Positions 28,928-39,006 of a stretch of 64,000 nt of DNA are shown piece by piece (within the stretch, counting starts at the first letter, position 1; each line of letters starts with the position of its first letter). A program made the translations under genes and the position numbers. The stretch covers positions 62,001 to 126,000 of the forward strand of contig NZ_JBHUQE010000003.1 of NCBI RefSeq assembly GCF_042687825.1, in the 5' to 3' direction. The stretch is from Sedimentitalea sp042687825 (lineage in GTDB: Bacteria > Pseudomonadota > Alphaproteobacteria > Rhodobacterales > Rhodobacteraceae). Under the pieces are notes generated by a model. The model was not told the origin of the DNA. It did no database searches and saw nothing but the letters and a program-made list of their open reading frames with translations.

Positions 28928-29788
28928 TCAGCCGACAAAGGCCTTTTCGACCACGTAATGCTTGGGATCGGAGTTGGCGCCTTCTTCCAGGCCAAAGCCT
29001 TCCAGAACTTCCTTGAGGTCCACGTTGAAGCCCAGCGAACCACAGACCATGGCCCGGTCGGTTTCGGGGTTCATCGGTTCGATGCCCAGATCGGCAAAGA
29101 CGGTTCCGTCGGTCAGCAGATTGGTGATCCGGCCCATCTTGGGGCTCTCTTCGCGGGTGGTAGTCGGATAATAGCGGATCTTGTCCAGATTCTCGGTACC
29201 GATCAGTTCCTGCATCAACTCGTCGGATTTCAGGTTCTCGATCAACTGCCGGCCATAATCCAGTTCGGCCACATCGCGGCAGGTATGGGTGATCACCACC
29301 TCGTCGTAATTCTCGTAGGTTTCCGGCTCGCGCAGCAGCGAGGCAAAGGGGGCAAAGCCGGTGCCGGTGGCAAAGAACCAGATGCGCTTGCCCGGCAGCA
29401 GCGCGTCATGCACCAGGGTGCCCACGGGTTTCGGGCGCAGGATGATCTGATCGCCCGGCTGGATGTGCTGCAGTTTGCTGGTCAGGGGCCCGTCCTGAAC
29501 CTTGATCGAATAGAATTCCAGTTCTTCGTCCCAGGCCGGGCTGGCGATGGAATAGGCGCGCAGCAGCGGTTTGCCGTTGTCGCCCAATAGTCCGATCATC
29601 ACGAATTCACCCGAGCGGAACCGCAGGCTCTGCGGACGGGTCACGCGGAACGAGAACAGCCGGTCGGTCCAGTGCTTGACCGAGGTCACCGTCTGGGCAT
29701 CGGGCAGGGTGGGAGTCTTGACGGGCGTGGCATCGGTTGCGGCATGGGTCACGGAAATCATCTCTGTCATCGTTTCACTGCCGGTCAC
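28928..29788 (-). CDS. fpr: Ferredoxin-NADP+ reductase
   Basis: 286 residues. The FAD motif RAYSIASP (about 79-86) and NADP-binding FFATGTGFAPFASLLREP are clear, and the C-terminus EGANSDPKHYVVEKAFVG is the bacterial Fpr tail. It moves electrons between NADPH and ferredoxin or flavodoxin. It lies 51 bases downstream of the cysH-DUF934 genes on the same strand, a setting that suggests it feeds reduced ferredoxin to the sulfite reductase. A second ATG at codon 7 is a possible start. Confidence 0.95.
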   Translation of the reverse strand: MTGSETMTEMISVTHAATDATPVKTPTLPDAQTVTSVKHWTDRLFSFRVTRPQSLRFRSGEFVMIGLLGDNGKPLLRAYSIASPAWDEELEFYSIKVQDGPLTSKLQHIQPGDQIILRPKPVGTLVHDALLPGKRIWFFATGTGFAPFASLLREPETYENYDEVVITHTCRDVAELDYGRQLIENLKSDELMQELIGTENLDKIRYYPTTTREESPKMGRITNLLTDGTVFADLGIEPMNPETDRAMVCGSLGFNVDLKEVLEGFGLEEGANSDPKHYVVEKAFVG

Positions 29789-29839
29789 TTAAACCGACAC
29801 CTCTGATTAAGCTTTGATGTAGGTCAGGAAAAGGGCCGA

Positions 29840-30244
29840 TTAGCCCCGCAGGCGGGATTGATAGTCGTGATCGCGCCAATTGGCCCGCGACTGCCATTGA
29901 TCCTGCGGTTGCCGGGCGGCCAGAGAATCGTCGATTTCGACCTCATCAAAGCCCGAGCGGCGCGCCATCGCGTACTGATCCGCCAGCACATGGCCCTTGG
30001 CGCGCAACCGGCCATCATAGCCGCGCAGGCGCAACTGGCGGGCAATGGTGAACCCGCGCCCGTCGGCAAAGCTGGGGAAATCGACGCGGATCATTTGCAG
30101 TCCCGGCGTCAGCGGAACCTCGGCCGGATCGGTGTCGGACGCCAGATCCAGCGCCGTCACGTCATTGGCAGCCTCGCCCAGGGGGGCATAACCCTTGATC
30201 CAGGTGTCCGGGCCAAAGCCCGCGTCGGTCACGATAACGGTCAT
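29840..30244 (-). CDS. DUF934 family protein of the sulfur operon
   Basis: 134 residues from ATG 30244, overlapping the cysH stop by 4 bases (ATGA). It has the DUF934 core: IRVDFPSFADGRGFTIARQLRLRGYDGRLRAKGHVLADQ. The family is nearly always next to cysI/cysH in proteobacteria, and a role in sulfite or nitrite reduction is presumed from that context only. Confidence 0.88.
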   Translation of the reverse strand: MTVIVTDAGFGPDTWIKGYAPLGEAANDVTALDLASDTDPAEVPLTPGLQMIRVDFPSFADGRGFTIARQLRLRGYDGRLRAKGHVLADQYAMARRSGFDEVEIDDSLAARQPQDQWQSRANWRDHDYQSRLRG

Positions 30245-31024
30245 GAATTTGCTCCTGTGCGCACCATCTTGCCATTCACGAAATGAATGCCGCATTCGTC
30301 CTTGTTCTGATTGCGCCAGCGTCCGGCGCGTGGGTCTTCGCCCTCGGCCACCGGCGAGGTGCAGGGCGCGCAGCCGATCGACGGATAGCCCTGCGCCACC
30401 AGCGGGTGCCGGGGCAGGCGGTTCTCTTCCATATAGGCGCGCACATCTTCGGGCGCCCAATGGGCCAGCGGATTGACCTTGAGCCGGTTTGTGCCCTCTT
30501 CGGCCTCGAAAAAGTCCAGCGCCGCCCGGGTGCCCGACTGGAACCGTTTGCGGCCGGTGATCCAGCCGTCGTAATCGGCCAGGGCCCGGTTCAGCGGCTC
30601 GGTCTTGCGCAGGCTGCAGCAGGCATCCGGGTCGGTGCGGTGCAGCGTGCCGTCCGGGTCGCCGGCGGCGGTCGCGGCCGCGTCGGCGCGGATGATGCGC
30701 AGGTTGCGCAGATCAAGACGCTCGGCCAGTTCGGCCTGATAGACCAGGGTCTCGGTGAAAAGCATCTCGGTGTCGATGAACAGCACCGGCGTGGTCTTGT
30801 CGGTCACCGCCACCATGTGCAGCAACACCACCGACTCGGCGCCAAAGCTGGACACCAGAGCGATCTTGCCGGCATCGCGCAGCGCGCCGTGCAGCACCGA
30901 AGTGGCGCTGTGATGGCGAAAGCGGGCATTGAGGTCGCGTGCTTTCGCAGCCACCCGTTGGGCGGCAGAGATACCGGGCTCGACCCCGGTTATGTCATTG
31001 TCGGCAGCATCCAGGCTGCGATGT

Positions 31025-31035
<11 letters not shown>
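30241..31035 (-). CDS. cysH: Phosphoadenylyl/adenylyl-sulfate reductase, APS-type with [4Fe-4S]
   Basis: 264 residues from ATG 31035; the upstream open frame overlaps cysI and is not family-like. Two cysteine pairs, ACCSLRK (about 137-138) and GCAPCT (about 221-224), mark the iron-sulfur APS reductase class rather than the cluster-free PAPS enzyme, and the C-terminal KDECGIH holds the nucleophile cysteine. The enzyme makes sulfite from APS for cysteine synthesis. It overlaps the end of cysI by 11 bases. Confidence 0.94.
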
Positions 31036-32689
<1,654 letters not shown>

Positions 32690-32768
32690 CGTGTCGGTCC
32701 TTTCGTGCTCCGGTCCGGAGAGATCGTTTCCGGCCCGCTGTCCGGCAAGAGGTGAGGGCGGCAGGCGG

Positions 32769-33083
32769 TCAGCTGTGGCGGCGGGCCAGTTGTTCCTGCT
32801 TGCCATGGGCATAGTTCGACGGGCCGGTGCGGCGGAACTCCTCGCGGAAATGCGTCGGTTGCGGTCCGTTGCGCGATGGCAGGACATCGGCCAGATAGGG
32901 TCCGACCACACGGGCGCTCTGGCGTTCGGCTTCGAGCAGGCGCAACTGCGCATGGGCTTCGTCAGTGATGACTTCGGCTGCGACCAGATCGCGGGTCCAG
33001 CTGTCGTCAGCGGTCAGATAGATCACGTCGCCTTCGAGCAAATCCGAAGCGGTGACGACCTTGGGGAGAAATTCGCGGGGCAT
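32769..33083 (-). CDS. DUF2849 family protein
   Basis: 104 residues. The stretch TASDLLEGDVIYLTADDSW and PSRNGPQPTHFREEFRRTGPSNY are typical of DUF2849, a small cytosolic family encoded directly before sulfite reductase in alphaproteobacteria. No catalytic motif is known. Its ATG overlaps the stop of a 50-residue ORF by one base (TGATG). Confidence 0.85.
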   Translation of the reverse strand: MPREFLPKVVTASDLLEGDVIYLTADDSWTRDLVAAEVITDEAHAQLRLLEAERQSARVVGPYLADVLPSRNGPQPTHFREEFRRTGPSNYAHGKQEQLARRHS

Positions 33084-33235
33084 CAGGCCAGTTCCTTGTC
33101 AAAACGGTTGAGTTCGAAATCGCGCAGGACAAGCGCCACGTCGTCCGGTATCGATCCGAAAACGTCCAGCGTCGCACCGGGCGTCGGGCACAGAGCGGCC
33201 AGGCGGGTCGAAGAAACGGGACGGGTCTGCGGCAT
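33083..33235 (-). CDS. 50-residue ORF heading the cys operon
   Basis: ATG at 33235, stop TGA at 33083-33085 overlapping the DUF2849 start (TGATG), 50 residues (begins MPQTRPVSSTRLAAL, ends RDFELNRFDKELA). Good codon composition and the coupled overlap support translation; the ribosome binding site is weak (GGA, 11 bases upstream). In relatives as I remember them a siroheme synthase (cysG) often occupies this place, but these residues do not look like a CysG end. It may be a leader peptide or a separate small protein. Confidence 0.45.
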   Translation of the reverse strand: MPQTRPVSSTRLAALCPTPGATLDVFGSIPDDVALVLRDFELNRFDKELA

Positions 33236-33267
33236 GGGCTGTCATTTCCAATCTGTCATTCGGGACC

Positions 33268-33293
33268 CAATATAGGAAAATATTCCCATATTG
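33268..33293. promoter_or_regulatory. 26-bp palindrome in the cys/Lrp divergent promoter
   Basis: Arms CAATATAGGAA and TTCCCATATTG (10 of 11 pairs match) with a 4-base AT centre. AT-rich palindromes of this kind are typical Lrp/AsnC-family operators. It lies 33 bases upstream of the small cys-operon ORF and 87 bases upstream of the lrp start, between the divergent genes, so it could control both. Confidence 0.6.
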
Positions 33294-33379
33294 CGCTAGA
33301 TGCCTTGCCAAATAAGAACATTCGTTCCATTTTAAACGCAGGGTGGAACATCTGGCCTGCCATGGGAGGGGAAACCGGG

Positions 33380-33847
33380 ATGAGCATACGGATTGACGAG
33401 ATCGATCGAAAAATTCTGGCCGAATTGCAGCGCGATGCCGGCCAGTCGTTGGACGATATCGCCCGCGCGGTGGGCAGTTCCAAGACCCCGGTCTGGAACC
33501 GCATTCGCAAGCTGCGCGAGGCCGGCGTGGTGGGGCGGCAGACCGTGGTGCTCGATGCCGAGGCGCTGGGCTTTGAGGCCTGTTTCTTTGTGCTGATCCG
33601 CACCTCGGAACATGAGGCGGACTGGCAGGCAAAGTTTCTGAAAGCCCTGCGTGACCGGCCAGAGGTGCAGGAGGCGCACCGGCTGGCCGGAGACATCGAC
33701 TATATCCTGAAGGTGAGAGTCAGGAACGCCCGTGCCTATGACGCTTTTTATCAGGCACTGATCTCGGAGGTGCGGGTGCACAACGTGACGGCGCTGTTGT
33801 CGATGGAAGAGATCAAGTCGACCACCATGCTGCCGTTGCAGGCCTGA
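33380..33847 (+). CDS. Lrp/AsnC family transcriptional regulator
   Basis: 155 residues from ATG 33380 with GGGAGGGGA upstream. The N-terminal helix-turn-helix reads IDEIDRKILAELQRDAGQSLDDIARAVGSSKTPVWNRIRKL and the C-terminal RAM domain has HRLAGDIDYILKVRV. It is divergent from the sulfur assimilation operon and is therefore a likely regulator of it, with an amino acid such as cysteine or a relative as effector. Effector not readable from sequence. Confidence 0.92.
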   Translation: MSIRIDEIDRKILAELQRDAGQSLDDIARAVGSSKTPVWNRIRKLREAGVVGRQTVVLDAEALGFEACFFVLIRTSEHEADWQAKFLKALRDRPEVQEAHRLAGDIDYILKVRVRNARAYDAFYQALISEVRVHNVTALLSMEEIKSTTMLPLQA

Positions 33848-34002
33848 CCAAGAGGGGCGCTGCCGCGCATTCCTGATGCAACGGGTGGGCGGGCGCGCAA
33901 CGCTGATCCGCGCGACACGCCCGTGGCGGCGGCGGTGTGGCGGAGGACAGGGCGGCCAAGCCGTCTGGTCAATGTGAGCACGGGTTTGCTAGGCTGCTGC
34001 GG

Positions 34003-35754
34003 ATGAGAGAAGGACGACTTCAGCGCTGGACCATCGTTCTGGCCTTTTTGCTGGCGGTGGCCGCCCTGGCCGGCGGCGTCTGGCACTATGGCTATCTGCA
34101 GGCGCTCGAGCAACTGGCCCGGCGGGGCGAGGCCGATCTGGCGCTGGCCAGCGATCGGCTGAGCACGGAATTGCAGGTCTATCAGGAATTGGCCGTGTTG
34201 CTCACCGATCACCCGATGCTGGAGGATCTGGACAATCCGGCCAGACGGCTTGCGGCGGAATTACAGCTATTGGATGTGGCGGACAAGACCGCGGCGCTGG
34301 ACGTGATGTTCGCGGACGCGACCGGAAAGGTGCTGGTCAGCGCCAAGGGGCTGACCACCGGCGACGTGTCGCAGGATCCGCATTTCCGGCGTGCGCTACA
34401 GGGCGCCCTCGGGTCGGATCACGGGATCCGCGCGCCGCTGAACCGGCGGGCCTATTACTATGCGGCGCCGGCTTTTGACGATGCGGGGCAGGTGCGCGGT
34501 GCAATCGTGGTCGTGGCGGATGTCGCCAGCATCGAACTCGCTTGGCCGGGCAGTGCGCCGGCAGTGTTCTTCACCGATGCAAGCGGCGAGGTGTTTATCA
34601 CCAACCGCTTCGAACTGTTGTTCTGGACCCGGCCGAAAAACGGCGTCGGACTGGTACCGCCAGAGGGAACAGCACCTCCGTTCCGGGCAGTCCGGATGGG
34701 AGACTACGAGATCTGGAGGCTCAGTTGGGGGCCATATGTGCCGACTTATGCACTGCACCTGACGCGCGACCTGCCGGTGGTGGGCTTGACCGGCGAGATC
34801 CTGGTGACCGCAGAGCCGGCCCGGCGGTTGGCGGGGTTGCAGGCCTCTGCCGTGGCGGCGATCTGTCTGGCCTTCGGTGCGATGCTGTTTCTCGCGACCG
34901 AGCGGCGTCGGGCGTTGGCGCAGGCCAACGCGGTGCTGGAAAGCCGCGTCGCGCAGCGAACCCGGGCCTTGTCCGAAACCAACAGGCGGCTGCTGCGCGA
35001 AATCGCCGAACGCCAGGAGGCCGAGGCGGCGTTGAAGCGGGCGCAGGACGATCTGGTGCAGGCTGGCAAGCTGAGCGCTCTGGGCCAGATGAGTGCGGGC
35101 ATCAGTCACGAATTGAACCAGCCCTTGATGGCGATCCGGTCCTTTGCCGAAAATGCCGCTCTGTATCTGGACCGCGGACTCACCGACAAGGCATCGGAAA
35201 ACGTCACGCGTGTCTCGGATCTGGCGCGCCGGATGGGGCGGATCATCAAGAACCTGCGCGCCTTTGCCCGACAGGAAAGCCAGGCGGCGGGGCGCGTTGA
35301 CGTGGTCGCGGTTCTGGACAGCGTTATCGAACTGACCGGCGCGCGGCTGCGGCGCGAGGATGTACAGGTCAGCTTTGCCCGGCCGGATCATCCGGTCTGG
35401 GTGCGCGGCGGTGAGGTCCGGCTGGGGCAGGTCTTTGTCAACCTGATCAGCAACGCCGCTGACGCGATGGACGGGCGCACCGACAAGGCGATCACGATCG
35501 AGATATCGGAAACCGGGCCGCTGACCGTTTCGGTGCGCGATACCGGGCCGGGCATCGACATGCCGGACAAGGTGTTCGAACCGTTCTATTCGACCAAGGT
35601 GGTCGGTGCCTCCGAGGGGATGGGGCTGGGACTGTCGATTTCCTATGGCATTGTGCAGAGTTTCGGAGGGGACATTCGCGGCGGCAACGCGCCCGGCGGC
35701 GGCGCGGTGTTCAGCGTGCAACTGGAACGCTGGCAAGAGGAACAGGCCGCATGA
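34003..35754 (+). CDS. dctB: Sensor histidine kinase, DctB type
   Basis: 583 residues from ATG 34003 (MREGRLQRWTIV...). Transmembrane helices at about 10-32 and 285-308 bracket a periplasmic Cache-like sensor domain. A coiled coil follows, then the H-box MSAGISHELNQPL (His near 369) and ATPase boxes NLISNAADAMDG, DTGPGID and GMGLGLSISYGIV. This is the DctB layout, sensing C4-dicarboxylates. It overlaps the response regulator gene by 4 bases and precedes a TRAP transporter. Confidence 0.93.
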   Translation: MREGRLQRWTIVLAFLLAVAALAGGVWHYGYLQALEQLARRGEADLALASDRLSTELQVYQELAVLLTDHPMLEDLDNPARRLAAELQLLDVADKTAALDVMFADATGKVLVSAKGLTTGDVSQDPHFRRALQGALGSDHGIRAPLNRRAYYYAAPAFDDAGQVRGAIVVVADVASIELAWPGSAPAVFFTDASGEVFITNRFELLFWTRPKNGVGLVPPEGTAPPFRAVRMGDYEIWRLSWGPYVPTYALHLTRDLPVVGLTGEILVTAEPARRLAGLQASAVAAICLAFGAMLFLATERRRALAQANAVLESRVAQRTRALSETNRRLLREIAERQEAEAALKRAQDDLVQAGKLSALGQMSAGISHELNQPLMAIRSFAENAALYLDRGLTDKASENVTRVSDLARRMGRIIKNLRAFARQESQAAGRVDVVAVLDSVIELTGARLRREDVQVSFARPDHPVWVRGGEVRLGQVFVNLISNAADAMDGRTDKAITIEISETGPLTVSVRDTGPGIDMPDKVFEPFYSTKVVGASEGMGLGLSISYGIVQSFGGDIRGGNAPGGGAVFSVQLERWQEEQAA

Positions 35755-36974
35755 GCGCCTTGACGCGGGTCCTGCTGATCGACGACGACGCGGCGGTGCG
35801 CGAAGCGCTGGCCCAGACTCTGGAGCTGGCCGATCTGCAGGCGATTACCGCCGGGTCGTTTGTGGTGGCCAAGGACCATATAACCCGGGATTTTCCGGGT
35901 GTGATCCTGTCGGACATCCGCATGCCGGGGCGCGACGGGTTCCACCTGTTGAGCTATGCGCGCGATGTCGACGAGGACCTGCCGGTGGTGTTGCTGACCG
36001 GCGAGGGCGATATTCCCATGGCGGTATCGGCGATCGAACAGGGGGCCTTTGACTTTCTGGAAAAGCCCTGCGCGCCGGCCGATCTGATCGCGGTGCTCGG
36101 ACGAGCGCTGAAACGGCGCCAGGCCGTGCTGGAAGAGCGTGCGGAACAGGCCCGCGCGCAGGCCGGGGACCCGGCGGCACGAATGATCTTTGGCACCTCT
36201 GAACTGACCCAGGGGTTGCGGGCACGGGTCCGCCGGCTGGCCCGGTCCGGTGCCGCGGTGCTGGTGACCGGTCCGCCGGGCAGCGGTGTCTCTAAGATCG
36301 CCGAAGTGCTCCACCTGTGTTCCGCGCGGGCCGGCGCAGCATTTGAAAAACGGGCTTCGGATGGGCTGGACCGGGCCGGGTTGCTGGCGGCGCTGCAAGT
36401 GGCCCAAGGGGGCAGCCTGTTTCTGGACGAGATCGCGCATCTGCCGGCAGACACGCAGATTGCCCTGATCGAGGTGCTGGAAACCGGGGGCGACACGCGT
36501 GTGATGGCGGGCAGCACGGCGGACCTGGACGACAGCCGGCTGAATGCCGAGCTGTTCTATCGTTTGCAGGCCACGTCGGTGCGCATTCCGGCGCTGGCCG
36601 AACGGCCCGAGGACATCCCGGCGCTGTTTCGCAGTTATGTCCAACAGGCCAGCGAACAGGCCGGGCTGGCGGCGCCCGAAGTGACGCCGGACCATCTGGC
36701 GGCACTGATGGCGCAGGACTGGCCGGGCAATGCGCGCTCGCTGATGAGCGCCGCGATGCGCTTTGTCCTGGGCATGCCCGAGGACGTGTTCGAGGCCGGA
36801 GAGCTGGGATTGGCCGAACAGATGGCCCGCGTCGAGCGTTCGCTGCTGATCGCCGCACTGGGGCGACAGAACGGTCGCGCCACCGAAGCTGCCAAGGCGC
36901 TCAAGCTGCCACGCAAGACGTTTTACGACAAACTGGCGAAATACGGCATTCGCCCCGAGGATTTCCGAAGATGA
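35751..36974 (+). CDS. dctD: Response regulator, DctD type with degenerate AAA+ domain
   Basis: 407 residues. The receiver domain has the phosphorylation site Asp55 (VILSDIRMPG) and Lys in FDFLEKPCAP. The central AAA+ domain has Walker B GGSLFLDEIAHLP and WPGNARSL, but the Walker A is GPPGSGVSK (about 173-181), lacking the usual Lys after the glycine, and the GAFTGA loop that contacts sigma-54 is absent; the stretch between the Walker motifs is about 20 residues short. A Fis-type helix-turn-helix closes the protein. It probably activates dctPQM without sigma-54. Confidence 0.9.
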   Translation: MSALTRVLLIDDDAAVREALAQTLELADLQAITAGSFVVAKDHITRDFPGVILSDIRMPGRDGFHLLSYARDVDEDLPVVLLTGEGDIPMAVSAIEQGAFDFLEKPCAPADLIAVLGRALKRRQAVLEERAEQARAQAGDPAARMIFGTSELTQGLRARVRRLARSGAAVLVTGPPGSGVSKIAEVLHLCSARAGAAFEKRASDGLDRAGLLAALQVAQGGSLFLDEIAHLPADTQIALIEVLETGGDTRVMAGSTADLDDSRLNAELFYRLQATSVRIPALAERPEDIPALFRSYVQQASEQAGLAAPEVTPDHLAALMAQDWPGNARSLMSAAMRFVLGMPEDVFEAGELGLAEQMARVERSLLIAALGRQNGRATEAAKALKLPRKTFYDKLAKYGIRPEDFRR

Positions 36975-36977
36975 ATC

Positions 36978-37028
36978 TGTGCGGTTTTCCACACAGGTCG
37001 CGATTTCCCTTGTGTGGATAGTCGCACA
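36978..37028. promoter_or_regulatory. Long interrupted inverted repeat upstream of dctP
   Basis: TGTGCG-N4-TCCACACA (36978-36995), a 15-base centre, then TGTGTGGA-N4-CGCACA (37011-37028): 14 perfectly matched pairs per arm. It begins 3 bases after the dctD stop and 203 bases before dctP. It may be the DctD binding site, or a terminator of dctBD, although no T-run follows. Confidence 0.55.
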
Positions 37029-37231
37029 TCTTCGCGTGACACTGCGTTCAATTTCTTGATCTTTACAATGCAAGGCGCAGAAATCTTTTATTTTTCTGCT
37101 TTCTTCTCTGGCCCGCGCGGAAACAGTTGAGCGCGCAACCGGCATCGGTTTCACTGAGTCCAGCGCGCCGAATCCGGTGCGATACCGGGGAGAGACCCCG
37201 GAAGAAATGACATTTTCGGGAGGAGAAACCG

Positions 37232-38233
37232 ATGAAACTTGTAACCGCTGCCGCCACGGCAATGGCCCTGGCAATGACCGCGACCGCAGGCTTTGCCGCT
37301 TGCGACGATGGTGAGATCGTCATCAAGTTCAGCCATGTGACCAACTCGGATAAGCACCCCAAGGGACTGGCCGCGTCGTTGCTGGAACAGCGCGTCAATG
37401 ACGAGATGAACGGCAAGGCCTGCATGGAGGTATTCCCGAACTCGACGCTTTACAACGACGACCAGGTGCTCGAAGCGATGCTGCAGGGCGACGTGCAGAT
37501 GGCCGCGCCGTCGCTGTCCAAGTTCGAGCAGTTCACCAAGGTGTTCCGCATTTTCGATCTGCCCTTCATGTTCAACGACATGGCAGCCGTGGACGCGTTC
37601 CAGACGTCGGAAACCGGTCAGGCGATGAAGGAAACCATGGTCCGCCGCGGCCTGCTTGGACTGGGCTTCTGGCACAATGGCATGAAGCAGATGTCGGCCA
37701 ACCGGCCGCTTTTGGTGCCCGAGGATGCCGCCGGCCTGAAATTCCGGGTGCAGAACTCGGACGTGCTGAAGGCGCAGATGGCGGCGATGGGCGCCAGCCC
37801 GCAGCCGATGGCGTTCTCCGAGGTCTATGGCGCGCTGCAGACCGGCGTTGTCGACGGGCAGGAGAACACCTGGTCCAACATCTATGGTCAGAAGTTCTTT
37901 GAGGTTCAGGACGGCACCACCGAAACCAACCACGGCGTGCTGGACTATATGGTCGTGACCTCGGTCGACTGGTGGGACAGCCTGCCCGAGGACGTGCGCA
38001 CCCAGTTGGACACCATCGTTCAGGAAGTCACCGCCGAGCGCAACGCGGCTGTGGGCAAGGTCGATGCCGACGCGCGTCAGGCGATCCTGGATGCCGGCGG
38101 TGTGATCCGCGAACTGACCCCCGAGCAGCGCGCCGCCTGGCTGGCCGCGATGAAACCGGTCTGGGCCGAGTTCGAAGGCGATGTCGGCGCCGACAACATC
38201 GCCGCCGCGCAAAGTTTCAACGCGACCAACTGA
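37232..38233 (+). CDS. dctP: TRAP transporter substrate-binding protein
   Basis: 333 residues with a signal peptide (about 1-23, TATAGFAACDD) and an AGGAGAAACC ribosome binding site. DctP family blocks include IKFSHVTNSDKHPKGLAASLLEQRV and the substrate-arginine region KFRVQNSDVLKAQMAAMGASPQPMAFSEVYGALQTGVVDGQENTWSN, given here in pieces of the usual conserved order. It captures a C4-dicarboxylate or similar organic acid in the periplasm for the DctQM pump. Confidence 0.95.
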   Translation: MKLVTAAATAMALAMTATAGFAACDDGEIVIKFSHVTNSDKHPKGLAASLLEQRVNDEMNGKACMEVFPNSTLYNDDQVLEAMLQGDVQMAAPSLSKFEQFTKVFRIFDLPFMFNDMAAVDAFQTSETGQAMKETMVRRGLLGLGFWHNGMKQMSANRPLLVPEDAAGLKFRVQNSDVLKAQMAAMGASPQPMAFSEVYGALQTGVVDGQENTWSNIYGQKFFEVQDGTTETNHGVLDYMVVTSVDWWDSLPEDVRTQLDTIVQEVTAERNAAVGKVDADARQAILDAGGVIRELTPEQRAAWLAAMKPVWAEFEGDVGADNIAAAQSFNATN

Positions 38234-38251
38234 CACCTACCACAGCACACC

Positions 38252-38279
38252 GGTCCGGCCCGCACGGGGCCGGGCCTTT
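38252..38279 (+). terminator. Attenuating hairpin between dctP and dctQ
   Basis: Stem GGTCCGGCCC (38252-38261), loop GCACG, GGGCCGGGCC (38267-38276, one G-T pair), followed by TTTG. A weak terminator or RNA-stabilising hairpin at this place would give more binding protein than membrane subunits. Confidence 0.65.
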
Positions 38280-38312
38280 GCGTCTTTAACCGGGAAAAGG
38301 GGGCACGCCGCC

Positions 38313-39002
38313 ATGTCGACCCATTACGAACCGGACACCATGCTTGGCCGGGTGGTGAACGAATTTGAAGAATCCGCCATCGCGTTGATCCTGGGGCTGA
38401 TGACCATCATCACCTTTGTCAACGTCATCCTGCGCTATGGGTTCAACACCGGCCTGATCTGGGGACTCGAGGCGACCTCGCTGTTGTTCGCCTGGCTGGT
38501 TCTGTTCGGGGTCAGTTACGCGTTCAAGGTGACCGCGCATCTGGGCGTCGACGCGGTGATCAATCTGTTTTCGCCCGCCGGCCGCAGGATCATGGCGCTG
38601 ATCGCGGCGCTGGTCTGCGTGTTATATGCCGCGCTGGTGCTCAAGGGCGCCTGGGATTACTGGGCCAATTTCGCAAATCTGCCGCAGACCACCGGGCGTT
38701 GGTTTCCCACCGGGCTGGAAGAGATGAAACGGACTTCCTACAGGGGCTGGTACGAAGTGGTCGATGTGCCGTTCCCGGAATGGCTGCGCTGGATCGAGCC
38801 GATCATGAACGACGGCGAGCGGTACGAGAAGCTGCCGCGTTTCATTCCGTACGCGATCCTGCCCATCGGCATGGCGCTGCTGCTCTTTCGCCTGGTGCAG
38901 GCCACCATCCGCATCGCGCGGGGCCATTCCGCCGGCCTGATCGTCAGCCACGAGGCCGAAGATGCGATCGCCGATGTCAGTCACATGAACAAGGGGGATT
39001 GA
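38313..39002 (+). CDS. dctQ: TRAP transporter small permease subunit
   Basis: 229 residues from ATG 38313. Four hydrophobic helices lie at about 22-43, 52-73, 92-112 and 188-208. The family stretch LRYGFNTGLIWGLEATSLLFAWLVLFGVSYAFK is interrupted here only for brevity and is followed by HLGVDAVINLF. A longer loop between helices 3 and 4 (about 113-185) is unusual in size but seen in this subfamily. It forms the membrane complex with DctM, whose gene starts 4 bases later. Confidence 0.92.
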   Translation: MSTHYEPDTMLGRVVNEFEESAIALILGLMTIITFVNVILRYGFNTGLIWGLEATSLLFAWLVLFGVSYAFKVTAHLGVDAVINLFSPAGRRIMALIAALVCVLYAALVLKGAWDYWANFANLPQTTGRWFPTGLEEMKRTSYRGWYEVVDVPFPEWLRWIEPIMNDGERYEKLPRFIPYAILPIGMALLLFRLVQATIRIARGHSAGLIVSHEAEDAIADVSHMNKGD

Positions 39003-39006
39003 ACCC

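Noticed and set aside
36975..37231. Sigma-54 promoter before dctP
   Set aside because: Looked for TGGCAC-N5-TTGC; the closest stretch (TGGCCCGCGCGG) lacks the -12 GC element. This agrees with the missing GAFTGA loop in the regulator.
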